Below the pieces are notes generated by a model. That model made no database searches and was not told the origin of the DNA. It saw only the letters and a list, made by a program, of their open reading frames with translations. Both the position numbers and the translations under genes were made by a program. Source: Vibrio sp. CB1-14 (GTDB taxonomy: Bacteria > Pseudomonadota > Gammaproteobacteria > Enterobacterales > Vibrionaceae). Taken from it: 64,000 nucleotides of DNA. Below are positions 31,481 through 39,885 of this stretch, one piece after another (within the stretch, counting starts at the first letter, position 1; every line of letters starts with the position of its first letter). The DNA lies in assembly GCF_040412085.2 (NCBI RefSeq), contig NZ_CP115920.1:310001-374000 (forward strand), given 5' to 3'.

Positions 31481-33037
31481 TTAAATTGCAACAGTATGCA
31501 CATTACTTGCATGATGTAACTTTTCTGTTATTAACTTTTCCGTGATGCGTTGGAGATCTGCATCATTAAGAAATGCAGTAACATACACCATGGGTGTGTC
31601 AATATCTGGAACATGGACCGTAGAGATAACAAGGTCGGGTGCTAGTTCCTGATTAGCATTTTGTAGTTTACTGGCCGGTATTGCCGCTATAATTTCCCAG
31701 TCTGGAAATGCTCGTAGAATGCGACTTTTTAACAAGTGGGATGTACCTACACCGGTTGAACACACTAATAGTACACGCTTTTGTGTGATTTGACGTTCTA
31801 TAGCAGCCTGAAAGTGTACCGCTAAATAGCCTACCTCATCATCCGATACTCTTTTTTCAGTACAACGAACAAAGATATTTTCGACCGTAATGCGGGTTAT
31901 CTGATATACATCTTCAAGTTCATTCTTTATATCGTCTATTAGTGGGTTGCGAATTGCTATTTCATAATGAAGTCTGTTGATTAATGGACGGATATGAACA
32001 ACAAGCCCTTCATATAGTTGACTGTCATGGTTTAGGTCGATGTTTATTAACTGTGAGAATCGGTTTACTAAACTAGTTGTAACATCACGCGCTTCTTCAC
32101 TAAACAGGTCTACGTGTAGTAAGCCATTGCTATTGTTTTCATCGATTAGAACACCAGAAGAAATTATGTATTGATAGATAAACCAAACTTCGTCTTCATG
32201 TAGCGATAGTCCGATATGTTCCTCGATTTTAGTAACCATCTGACTAGCTATTAAAAAAACTGAATCTTCTAGAGATTTTCGGGATACCTCTTCTTTTTCA
32301 TATAGCAAGTTACCGCTGATACGACGGCGCATCATAATCAAAATATGAGTGAAAATATTGATGTAATATGCTTCGCCCAATGGGTATGCCAATGCTTGCT
32401 CCATCTCCTGTAATAGGACTTGAACAAAATCAACTTCTTCTTCACCAAAATACTGAACTAGCGCTTTATAAGTATTAGGATCCAAGCGAGAATGGTTTAC
32501 TAAGCCAAAATCTTGATGGTTTATCAAACCATTTATCAACGCAGCCATTGCTTGGCGAACATTGCTTTCACTACCTTTGATGCGCGTGCCACTTTGACTA
32601 CGAAATAATTGCAAGCCAAGAGGTTTTATCCATTCTTCAATAATTTTCAGGTCATTAACAACAGAGGCGTTACTTATATAATAGCGTTCTGAAAGCTTGT
32701 TAATTGATGTTTCTTTTGGCGTTTCACTAAGTAACCAAGAGGCGATCTTTACTCGCCTAGTATGACCAAGAACGCTATCAGATTCTTCAGATTCATCATT
32801 AAGTTGTAGCTCTAATTTTAATAATTCAGCTGCGTTCTCGGCTTCTAACAGCACACCAGAACCGACTTTCTTACTCACTCGTACTTCAGAGTCAGTTAGA
32901 TATTCATTGATAACATTCAGATCACGTTGAATAGTCTTATTCGACACACAAAACTGTTCTGCCAGAGTTGTTAATGTGACATGCTCTCGTTGCTGTAACA
33001 GGAAACGTAATAATTTATGTTGTCTCGAAGTAATCAT
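31481..33037 (-). CDS. PRD-containing transcriptional activator (BglG/MtlR type)
   Basis: A 518-residue regulator. Domains in order: an N-terminal HTH (residues about 1-55, HVTLTTLAEQFCVSNKTIQRDL), a second HTH (about 85-135, SINKLSERYYISNASVVNDL), two PTS regulation domains (about 170-275 and 285-395) and an EIIB-like domain with VLLVCSTGVGTSHLLKSR near residue 410. PRD proteins are switched by PTS-dependent phosphorylation, activating sugar operons when substrate is present. The DNA-binding HTHs mark it as a MtlR/LicR-like DNA activator, not an RNA antiterminator. It is followed by an EIIA gene in an overlapping unit and most likely controls the whole locus. Confidence 0.9.
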   Translation of the reverse strand: MITSRQHKLLRFLLQQREHVTLTTLAEQFCVSNKTIQRDLNVINEYLTDSEVRVSKKVGSGVLLEAENAAELLKLELQLNDESEESDSVLGHTRRVKIASWLLSETPKETSINKLSERYYISNASVVNDLKIIEEWIKPLGLQLFRSQSGTRIKGSESNVRQAMAALINGLINHQDFGLVNHSRLDPNTYKALVQYFGEEEVDFVQVLLQEMEQALAYPLGEAYYINIFTHILIMMRRRISGNLLYEKEEVSRKSLEDSVFLIASQMVTKIEEHIGLSLHEDEVWFIYQYIISSGVLIDENNSNGLLHVDLFSEEARDVTTSLVNRFSQLINIDLNHDSQLYEGLVVHIRPLINRLHYEIAIRNPLIDDIKNELEDVYQITRITVENIFVRCTEKRVSDDEVGYLAVHFQAAIERQITQKRVLLVCSTGVGTSHLLKSRILRAFPDWEIIAAIPASKLQNANQELAPDLVISTVHVPDIDTPMVYVTAFLNDADLQRITEKLITEKLHHASNVHTVAI

Positions 33038-33709
33038 TCTATATCTTTACTGTTAAATGAGATTTGGTTTTGGTTGTGGCTTATTGTCTGGTTAATTAGA
33101 AAATCAATGGCTAACAAGATAGGGAAAATCTCATTCAGCCACAATACTAAATGGTGTCCACATTCGAGGACAATTGGCAAACACTATGAGCGGAGTGAAT
33201 ATAATTTGGATTTTTGGTCACATTATTAAGCTGGAGCTAATCTAGAAGAGACTTCCTCTATAGTCATGCCTTAAACATAGCAGAGTACTATACGATATAT
33301 CCTTGTATCTTTCTGTGATGGAGCAGCAAGTTTGGAAGGCTAAGTTAAGAACGATCTAGTACCCGTAAGTAGTTCTCTTTTTGCTGGGCAGTGAAAATGT
33401 GACCAATTGGACCAATTAATATCTGTTGGCTACTAGAGGGAGGGGCTCACAGCCGGTCTTATGATGACCGGATAAGTACTAGATAACGGAAAAAGTAGAA
33501 TTTGTAAGAGAGAAGTTGTCGAACAATACACACTAGGTGTATGCGTACTATCTGTCATTTGATTGTAAAGTTAAACTCAAAAACCATTTTTCGTAAGTCT
33601 AATACGGTTTTTAAGCAACACTTAAGAGTGAGCGCCAAGTAAGGTTGCCCAGGTCTCCTTTTTTGTCACTCCTGGGCGCCTTCTTATCACAATGAATCCA
33701 GTTCACACG
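33038..33709. other. Gene-free 672-bp region upstream of the PRD regulator
   Basis: No supported ORF. It holds operator copy 2 (33138-33184), a hairpin CCGGTC/GACCGG (33453-33471), and CCCAGG/CCTGGG around a T-rich loop near 33638-33676, just before the 3' end of the XRE gene. No promoter was assigned. Confidence 0.5.
33138..33184. promoter_or_regulatory. Candidate operator, copy 2
   Basis: The second copy of the 47-bp sequence, same orientation, about 100 bp upstream of the PRD regulator start. The outer blocks (GCCACAATACTAAATG and CAAACAC) are conserved and the centre varies (TGTCCA...AGGACA). Flanking AGGGAAA is also shared with copy 1. Confidence 0.5.
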
Positions 33710-34552
33710 TCAATCGGTAGTCTCTGGAGTTCGTCGTTCGCGTTGTACTTTCTGATGGTGACTTAATAAAGATAAAACTCGGCCTTCGTCGTGTAATTGT
33801 TCAAAGAATGGGTTGGCGTGCAGCGCCGTCAAATCGCATTCAAACACGCTTAATTCGCCGATTTGGTACTTCTCGGGGATATAGATGTCCGACAACAAAG
33901 TCTTGGCGTATGGCTTGACGGCAGCTAAGAGGATTTTTTTCCCATCGAACAGCTGGCAAACATGTCGATGAACCTTACGATGCAATAGCTTATCTTTCGC
34001 TAAATAGCTCAGCAAACAATCTTGGCCGTTGTCGTCTTTACCGTAGACAATGTGACCGACCATCGCCTGATGGTGCAAAGCAACAACGACATGTAGCTCT
34101 TTGATTGACATCGCAGAGATTAAGTCATCAAAGCTGATGTTGCGGTAGTGCTGCTGAGCATACTCAATTTGATCGCGAAAAAGAGCGGGTAATTGGTTCC
34201 AAGAGTAGCTAGCGAATTCTTCTATGGTACAAGGGTATACGGGATTATTACCGATAAATAGCTCATCGTATTTTTTTACCCCTTGTATTAGCCGAAGCTC
34301 TTCTTCGTTGTAGCGGTAAGGCAGTTGGAAAAAGGCTGCAACGCCGGCACGACGCATCAGTGAGGGTTGTCCATTGCCGTGCTCCCACTTGCTGAGCATA
34401 GGCTGGTTTACGCCTTGAAAGGCGCGATGAGACAAGCTGAGCGCTTCTACAAGCTCAAGTTGAGACAAACCATTAATGCTGCGCCAATACTTGAGTGCGG
34501 TGGCAAAACTGTCGCGGGAAAAATGCGGCTCCCATTGAGATGATACGGTCAT
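33710..34552 (-). CDS. XRE-family HTH regulator with unrecognised C-terminal domain
   Basis: A protein of about 280 residues. Residues about 10-75 form an HTH of the Cro/CI type (ALKYWRSINGLSQLELVEAL, QPMLSKWEHGNGQPSL). The remaining 200 residues are soluble and not recognised; they include KELHVVVALHHQAMVGHIVYG, which recalls an acyltransferase-like strand-turn but is not enough to call one. The ATG at 34552 follows AAGGAGGGGTA, a very strong Shine-Dalgarno sequence, so it is preferred over the ATG at 34570. An inverted repeat ATATAC/GTATAT (34580-34602) lies just upstream and may be its own operator. Confidence 0.75.
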   Translation of the reverse strand: MTVSSQWEPHFSRDSFATALKYWRSINGLSQLELVEALSLSHRAFQGVNQPMLSKWEHGNGQPSLMRRAGVAAFFQLPYRYNEEELRLIQGVKKYDELFIGNNPVYPCTIEEFASYSWNQLPALFRDQIEYAQQHYRNISFDDLISAMSIKELHVVVALHHQAMVGHIVYGKDDNGQDCLLSYLAKDKLLHRKVHRHVCQLFDGKKILLAAVKPYAKTLLSDIYIPEKYQIGELSVFECDLTALHANPFFEQLHDEGRVLSLLSHHQKVQRERRTPETTD

Positions 34553-34907
34553 TACCCCTCCTTGATGCATAGAGACTAGATATACTATTTATTAGGGTAT
34601 ATGAGAGCGGTGCTTTGGGCTGTGAAAACCCTATTACGAAGCGTTACAAAGCGTTAGCGAACGCTAGAAATATGACACTTTGGTTAAACGTGTTTCAGGG
34701 CAAAAAGTTTAGCAACATCCGATAAATACCATACATATCACACAGAATGGTGTCGAAGGCAGCTAATATAGACCATAATTAATAATCGCTAACAATTCTC
34801 TGCACAACTTTTGTCCAAGGAATGTTACATTTACCGCTGAACCTTTGGTTTGCTTCATAAAATAGCAGGCTGAGGGTGTAAATTGCTTTTTAGTGGTGGA
34901 ATCGAAT
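34553..34907. other. Divergent intergenic region between the XRE gene and ompR
   Basis: 355 bp with no supported ORF. It must hold promoters for both divergent genes. Apart from the ATATAC/GTATAT inverted repeat near 34590 I could not assign boxes with confidence. Confidence 0.5.
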
Positions 34908-35627
34908 ATGCAAGAAAATCACAAGATTTTAGTTGTTGATGACGATGCACGTCTACGTGCATTGCTAGAGCGTTACTTATCAGAGCAAGGATTCCAAGTA
35001 CGCAGTGTTGCTAACAGTGAGCAGATGGACCGCCTGTTAACCCGTGAAAACTTTCATTTGATGGTATTGGATTTAATGCTACCAGGTGAAGATGGCCTGT
35101 CGATTTGTCGTCGTTTACGTAACGCCAACAACATGTTGCCGATTCTAATGCTGACAGCGAAAGGCGATGAAGTAGACCGTATCGTTGGCCTTGAGGTCGG
35201 TGCGGATGACTACTTACCAAAGCCGTTCAACCCGCGTGAGCTGCTAGCTCGTATTAAAGCGGTGTTGCGTCGCCAGACTATCGAAGCGCCGGGTGCGCCA
35301 AGCCAAGAAGAGTCTGTGGTTGAGTTCGGTGACTTCCGACTAAACCTTGGTACTCGTGAGATGTTCCGCGGTGAAGAGGCGATGCCTCTGACGTCTGGTG
35401 AGTTTGCGGTGCTTAAAGCATTGGTTACCAACGCGCGTGAACCTATGTCGCGTGATAAGCTGATGAACATGGCTCGTGGTCGTGAGTACTCGGCGATGGA
35501 GCGCTCCATTGATGTACAAATTTCTCGCTTGCGTCGTATGTTAGAAATCGACCCGAGTAAACCTCGCTACATTCAAACTGTGTGGGGTTTAGGTTATGTC
35601 TTCGTGCCAGACGGTAAAGAAGCATAA
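34908..35627 (+). CDS. ompR: Osmolarity response regulator OmpR
   Basis: OmpR is the DNA-binding response regulator partnered by EnvZ; it controls porin and osmotic or acid-stress genes. The 239-residue protein has a receiver domain with VVDDDARL, the phosphorylated aspartate in MVLDLMLPGEDG near residue 55, the conserved lysine in YLPKPFNPRELLARI, and a C-terminal winged helix (PLTSGEFAVLKALV, GREYSAMERSIDVQISRLRR, YIQTVWGLGYVFVPDG). The ATG at 34908 matches the E. coli start; the frame continues upstream to a GTG at 34893. Confidence 0.98.
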   Translation: MQENHKILVVDDDARLRALLERYLSEQGFQVRSVANSEQMDRLLTRENFHLMVLDLMLPGEDGLSICRRLRNANNMLPILMLTAKGDEVDRIVGLEVGADDYLPKPFNPRELLARIKAVLRRQTIEAPGAPSQEESVVEFGDFRLNLGTREMFRGEEAMPLTSGEFAVLKALVTNAREPMSRDKLMNMARGREYSAMERSIDVQISRLRRMLEIDPSKPRYIQTVWGLGYVFVPDGKEA

Positions 35628-35638
35628 TTGATTGATAA

Positions 35639-35666
35639 GGCTCTGGATGGATTCAGAGCCTTTTTT
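35639..35666 (+). terminator. Terminator-like hairpin between ompR and envZ
   Basis: GGCTCTG and CAGAGCC with an 8-nt loop and six Ts, 11 nt after the ompR stop. In enterobacteria ompR and envZ overlap; here they are 80 bp apart with this hairpin between, so envZ expression may be reduced or partly independent. Confidence 0.8.
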
Positions 35667-35707
35667 GTTTATTATCCTGTCTCGATCTTCGCTCCAAAGG
35701 AAACCTT

Positions 35708-37041
35708 ATGCGCTTTCGTAGCTCCTTCACCCAATCTATCCTGTTGTTTTTCTCTCTGTTAGTTGCCAGCCAAGTTTTCTCATACTACGCCGTGTACAAC
35801 TATGCGTTGCTGCCGAGCTTGCAGCAGTTCAACAAGATCTTGGCTCACGAGTTGGTGTTTTTCCTAGAAGATACGGAAGATGTCGATGGGCAAATTGAAA
35901 TGGATGCGCCTTTGCGTAGGCAGGTGTTAGCTCAGTTGGGCGTGACCATTCATGCGGATGATGGTCCTATGGCAAGTGAGTTTAACCATGCGTTGCCTAT
36001 CGACTTGATGAGCGAAGAGATGAGCGACGAGCTACAAACCGAGACTGAGGTTCGTCTGATACTTGGTGAGGAGAGCTATATTCTATGGATGCAAATCGCC
36101 GCGCTACCAAACTCCCTGATCCGTATCCCGCTCTCTGAGCTGCAAGAAGAAGACTTTGCCCCGCTGTTTCGTAATAGCTTAATTATGGCGCTGCTTGTCC
36201 TTGCTGGTGGCTGGCTGTTTATTCGCTTGCAGAACCGGCCACTGACGGCTCTGGAAAATGCGGCGAAGCTAGTAGGGAAAGGAGAAATCCCACCGCCACT
36301 GCCAGAAAAGGGGCGTCGGAGATCCGCTCAGTCACTCGAGCCTTTAACCAAATGGCAAAAGGCATCCAAGAGCTTGAACAAGACCGCACGCTATTAATGG
36401 CCGGTATCAGTCATGATATCCGCACGCCGCTGACACGTATTCGCCTTGCTACAGAGATGATGTCGCCAGAAGACAGCTACTTGGCGGAAGGCATTATCAG
36501 TGATACTGAAGAATGCAACGAAATCATCAGCCAGTTTATGGACTATCTGAAACCCGTTAACACTCAGTCGTTCGAACCGCTTAGCCTGAATGATATTGCC
36601 TCGGATATTGTCTCGTCTGAAGGGGGGTATGAGATCCAAATCGATTTTGACCCTATGGCGCGCATCAAAGACATCGAAGGGAGTCCTATCGCCATCAAAC
36701 GTGCCATTACTAACCTGGTGGTGAATGCCGTGCGTTATGGGAATGGCTGGGTGAAGGTGACGACAGGTATGACCGCTGATAACAAACTTGCGTGGGTGAC
36801 GGTGGAAGACAATGGTCCGGGTATCGACCCAGATCAAATCAGCCGTCTATTCGAACCTTTTACACGTGGCGATACCGCTCGTGGTAGTGAAGGTACGGGG
36901 CTGGGTCTAGCGATAGTTAAACGTATCATTAGCCAGCATCACGGCTCAGTGAGTATCTCGAATCGCAGTGAAGGCGGCTTGAAGGCGCAAGTGAGCTTTC
37001 CTGCAGTGAAGAATGGGAAGAATATGATTCCTAGGACCTAG
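35708..37041 (+). pseudogene. envZ: Osmosensor histidine kinase EnvZ, frame change at 36310-36313
   Basis: EnvZ is the inner-membrane kinase/phosphatase of OmpR. The first frame (from 35708) encodes the N-terminal membrane segment, periplasmic domain, second membrane segment (about residues 150-175) and HAMP region up to IPPPLPEKG, about 202 residues, then runs to a stop at 36397 with unrelated residues. The -1 frame continues exactly as expected ([15 protein letters not shown], then the phosphoacceptor histidine in [21 protein letters not shown] box [26 protein letters not shown]) to 37041. One G is missing relative to a simple frame, in GGGG at 36310-36313. The site reads A_AAG_GGG, so a real deletion, a sequencing error or -1 ribosomal frameshifting are all possible. 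Confidence 0.85.
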
Positions 37042-37060
37042 GACCTAGGATCAAGAATCC

Positions 37061-39139
37061 TTACGCCTTAGCGTAAAACTCTCTATCACCTAACCAGCGG
37101 TCGATAATCTTCTTAGCGTTGTCCGGATATTGTTCATGAACATGACGGGCAATGCGCTGCACCTCTGGCACTAAGCGCTGGTCACGAACTAAGTCGGCGA
37201 TCTTAAAGTCAGCCAAGCCGGTTTGTTTGGTACCAAGCAACTCGCCAGGGCCTCGAATCTCTAAATCTTTCTGAGCAATGACAAATCCGTCATTGCTTTC
37301 TCTTAGCACGCCTAAGCGCTTCTGAGCGGTTTTAGACAGTGGAGAGTGATACAACAGCACACAGTGACTTGCAACGCTGCCACGTCCCACACGGCCGCGC
37401 AGCTGGTGTAGCTGTGCCAAACCAAGGCGCTCTGGGTTTTCGATGATCATCAAGCTGGAGTTGGGAACATCCACCCCGACCTCGATCACTGTGGTAGCAA
37501 CCAAAAGATGCAGCTCGTTGTTTTTAAAACGCTGCATCACATCTTGCTTCTCCGCCGGCTTCATGCGGCCATGCACTAAGCCAATCTTAAGATCGGGGAG
37601 TTTGCGTTGTAGGTCTTCGGCGGTATCCGCGGCGGCTTGCGCTTCAAGCACTTCAGACTCATCAATCAAGGTGCACACCCAATATGCCTGTTTGCCTTCA
37701 TGAAGGCAGGCATTTTTGACGCGTTCAATCACATCATCACGCTTGGTATCGGGAATAGCGACCGTTTGAATCGGGGTTCGCCCCGGCGGCAGTTCGTCAA
37801 TGACTGAGGTTTCTAAATCTGCATAGGCGGTCATCGCCAGAGTTCTAGGAATCGGCGTGGCCGTCATGATCAACTGGTGCGGGTAGAAGCCTTGCTTAGC
37901 GCCTTTTGCACGCAGCTCGAGTCGCTGGTGGACACCAAAGCGGTGCTGCTCATCAATGATAACGAGTGCCAAGTTGTTAAACTCGACCGATTCCTGAAAC
38001 AGCGCATGGGTGCCGACAACCATTTGAGCTTCACCACTGGCAATACGTGCGAGCTCAGCTTCTTTCGCTTTGCCTTTCTGCTTACCAGCCAGCCAGCCCA
38101 CTTGAATGCCCATCGACTCAAACCAGCCAGCAAAGTTAATCGCATGCTGCTCCGCGAGCAATTCAGTAGGTGCCATCATTGCCACTTGATAGCCATGCTC
38201 AATCGCGCGCACCGCAGCCAAGGCTGCGACTAGGGTTTTACCCGATCCCACATCTCCCTGTACTAAGCGCATCATAGGGGTAGGTTTTTGCAGGTCGGTT
38301 TCAATTTCTTGAACCACGCGAGCTTGAGCGCCTGTTGGTGAGAAAGGGAGTTGCTCCAAAAGCTTTTGTTTAAGCGTTTGTACCGGATCTAGTGCAATCG
38401 CAGCATCTTGTTGACCTTTACTGCGCACGGCGAGCATCGACAAGTTCTGCGCCATGAGCTCTTCAATGATCAAGCGCTGCTGAGCCGGGTGTTTGCCTTC
38501 ATCAAAATCGTCGAGGTTAATGTTCGGCGGCGGGCGGTGAATAATGTGTAGCGCTTGGCTAAGCGTCATTTGCTGATTGTACAAGCCACTTGGCAGTAGC
38601 TCATCAACAGCGGCACCATCCATGAGCTCTAGCGCTTGGTCGGTTAAACTCTTAAGAGTCAGTTGTCTCAAGCCTTCAGTTGTCGGGTAGACGGGCGTCA
38701 GAGTTTGCTCGAGCTTTGGTGTTTTCCCCTCTGCATGAAACTTGTATTCAGGATGGATGATTTCAAGGCCGTGATTGCCGCGCTTCACTTCACCATAGGC
38801 AATAACAACACGCCCCTCGGAGAAGTTATTCTTCATCGCCGCTGTGAAGTTGAAAAAGCGTAGGGTAATGGTGCCATTGCCATCACTGACTTTTACAGTC
38901 AGCATTTTACGACGGCCAAAGGCGACATCACTACTCATCACTTTACCTTGCACTGACCCCCAAAGACCCGGGTGCAGTTTGACGATAGGGTAGATGCGTG
39001 TGCGGTCTTCATAGCGATGAGGCAAGTGAAACAGCAGATCTTGCACCGTGTGCAATCCTACCTTTTCAAGTTTCTCTGCGACTTTTGCCCCTACGCCAGT
39101 AAGCGAAGTTAAAGGAATTGCCGACAGTAACTGAGCCAT
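37061..39139 (-). CDS. recG: ATP-dependent DNA helicase RecG
   Basis: RecG remodels stalled replication forks and branch-migrates Holliday junctions. The protein of about 692 residues has the N-terminal wedge domain (LTGVGAKVAEKLEKVG, LLFHLPHRYEDRT), and superfamily 2 helicase motifs: GDVGSGKT (I), APTELLAEQH (Ia), DEQHRFG (II), MTATPIPRTLA (III), VHGRMKPAEK (IV), ATTVIEVGVDVPN (V) and QLRGRVGRG (VI). The ATG at 39139 is used (E. coli length 693 aa); an in-frame ATG lies 9 nt upstream. Confidence 0.97.
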   Translation of the reverse strand: MAQLLSAIPLTSLTGVGAKVAEKLEKVGLHTVQDLLFHLPHRYEDRTRIYPIVKLHPGLWGSVQGKVMSSDVAFGRRKMLTVKVSDGNGTITLRFFNFTAAMKNNFSEGRVVIAYGEVKRGNHGLEIIHPEYKFHAEGKTPKLEQTLTPVYPTTEGLRQLTLKSLTDQALELMDGAAVDELLPSGLYNQQMTLSQALHIIHRPPPNINLDDFDEGKHPAQQRLIIEELMAQNLSMLAVRSKGQQDAAIALDPVQTLKQKLLEQLPFSPTGAQARVVQEIETDLQKPTPMMRLVQGDVGSGKTLVAALAAVRAIEHGYQVAMMAPTELLAEQHAINFAGWFESMGIQVGWLAGKQKGKAKEAELARIASGEAQMVVGTHALFQESVEFNNLALVIIDEQHRFGVHQRLELRAKGAKQGFYPHQLIMTATPIPRTLAMTAYADLETSVIDELPPGRTPIQTVAIPDTKRDDVIERVKNACLHEGKQAYWVCTLIDESEVLEAQAAADTAEDLQRKLPDLKIGLVHGRMKPAEKQDVMQRFKNNELHLLVATTVIEVGVDVPNSSLMIIENPERLGLAQLHQLRGRVGRGSVASHCVLLYHSPLSKTAQKRLGVLRESNDGFVIAQKDLEIRGPGELLGTKQTGLADFKIADLVRDQRLVPEVQRIARHVHEQYPDNAKKIIDRWLGDREFYAKA

Positions 39140-39250
39140 ATTCACCATCCATCAGAGTGTTAGATGGGAATATTCAAGCATTTAACTGTCTTTTTGTACA
39201 GTTTTATACAAGGGGTGGCGATTAATTTGAGTGCGGTGGTTCTAAAGGTT

Positions 39251-39343
39251 CGTCATTCCACTGGCCGTGCGCCTACGCAGGCAGGAATCTTGCTGAGGCT
39301 TGGTGCGCGCTTTGAGTAGACCCCTGCCTACGCAGGGGTGACG
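39251..39343. repeat. Palindromic intergenic repeat unit, copy C1
   Basis: A 93-bp unit with the 12-bp insert in the left arm. Its upstream linker (ATTAATTTGAGTGCGG) recurs between C1 and C2 and between B1 and B2. Confidence 0.9.
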
Positions 39344-39373
39344 GCTAATTTGAATGCGGTGGTTCTATAGGTT

Positions 39374-39465
39374 CGTCATTCCACTGGCCGTGCGCCTACG
39401 CAGGCAGGAATCTTGCTGAGGCTTGGTGCGTGTTTTGAGTAGGCCCCTGCCTGCGCAGGGTGACG
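39374..39465. repeat. Palindromic intergenic repeat unit, copy C2
   Basis: A 92-bp tandem copy, 123 bp downstream of C1 and nearly identical to it, in the same orientation. Confidence 0.9.
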
Positions 39466-39504
39466 ATCATTTTGGATGTGGGGTCTTCACGGTACATGTG
39501 TCAA

Positions 39505-39789
39505 TTATAAAGAATCATACAAGTCCGCCCAATCAGGATTGATACTCTTAATAAGATTCTCTTTCCATTCACGCTTCCACTTCTTTACCTGCTTTTCTCG
39601 TTCAATTGCAGAATACATTGATTGATGAAGTTCAAAAAAGACCAACTTGTGAACGTGGTACTTTTTAGTAAAACCATCAACAACACCGACTTTGTGTTGC
39701 CAAACTCTTTGCTTGAGTTGAGAGGTGACACCAACATACAAAACTTTGTGGTTGTTGGAAGACAAGATGTAGACACATGCTCGCTTCAT
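39505..39789 (-). CDS. GIY-YIG nuclease family protein
   Basis: A 94-residue protein with a compact GIY-YIG domain: VYILSSNNHKVLYVGVTSQLKQRVWQHK carries the paired GIY-like (VYI) and YIG-like (YVG) strands and the catalytic arginine, and the glutamate lies in AIEREKQVKKWKREWKENLI. Small single-domain proteins of this kind (the YhbQ-type group) are common and mostly uncharacterised. It lies next to repeat units C1 and C2 and is separated from trmH by 96 bp. Confidence 0.88.
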   Translation of the reverse strand: MKRACVYILSSNNHKVLYVGVTSQLKQRVWQHKVGVVDGFTKKYHVHKLVFFELHQSMYSAIEREKQVKKWKREWKENLIKSINPDWADLYDSL

Positions 39790-39885
39790 AGAAGTTGCTC
39801 AAATAGCAGAAGCTTACCACTTGAGCATTTTCGGATTGCGAGTAACTTCAAACGGGTGAGAAAACCAGTCTTAACTCAAACTTTG

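Larger units (their letters stand above)
39149..39504. other. Gene-free region occupied by a tandem repeat pair
   Basis: 356 bp between recG and the GIY-YIG gene, mostly made of repeat units C1 and C2 plus their linkers. No ORF is supported. Confidence 0.8.
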
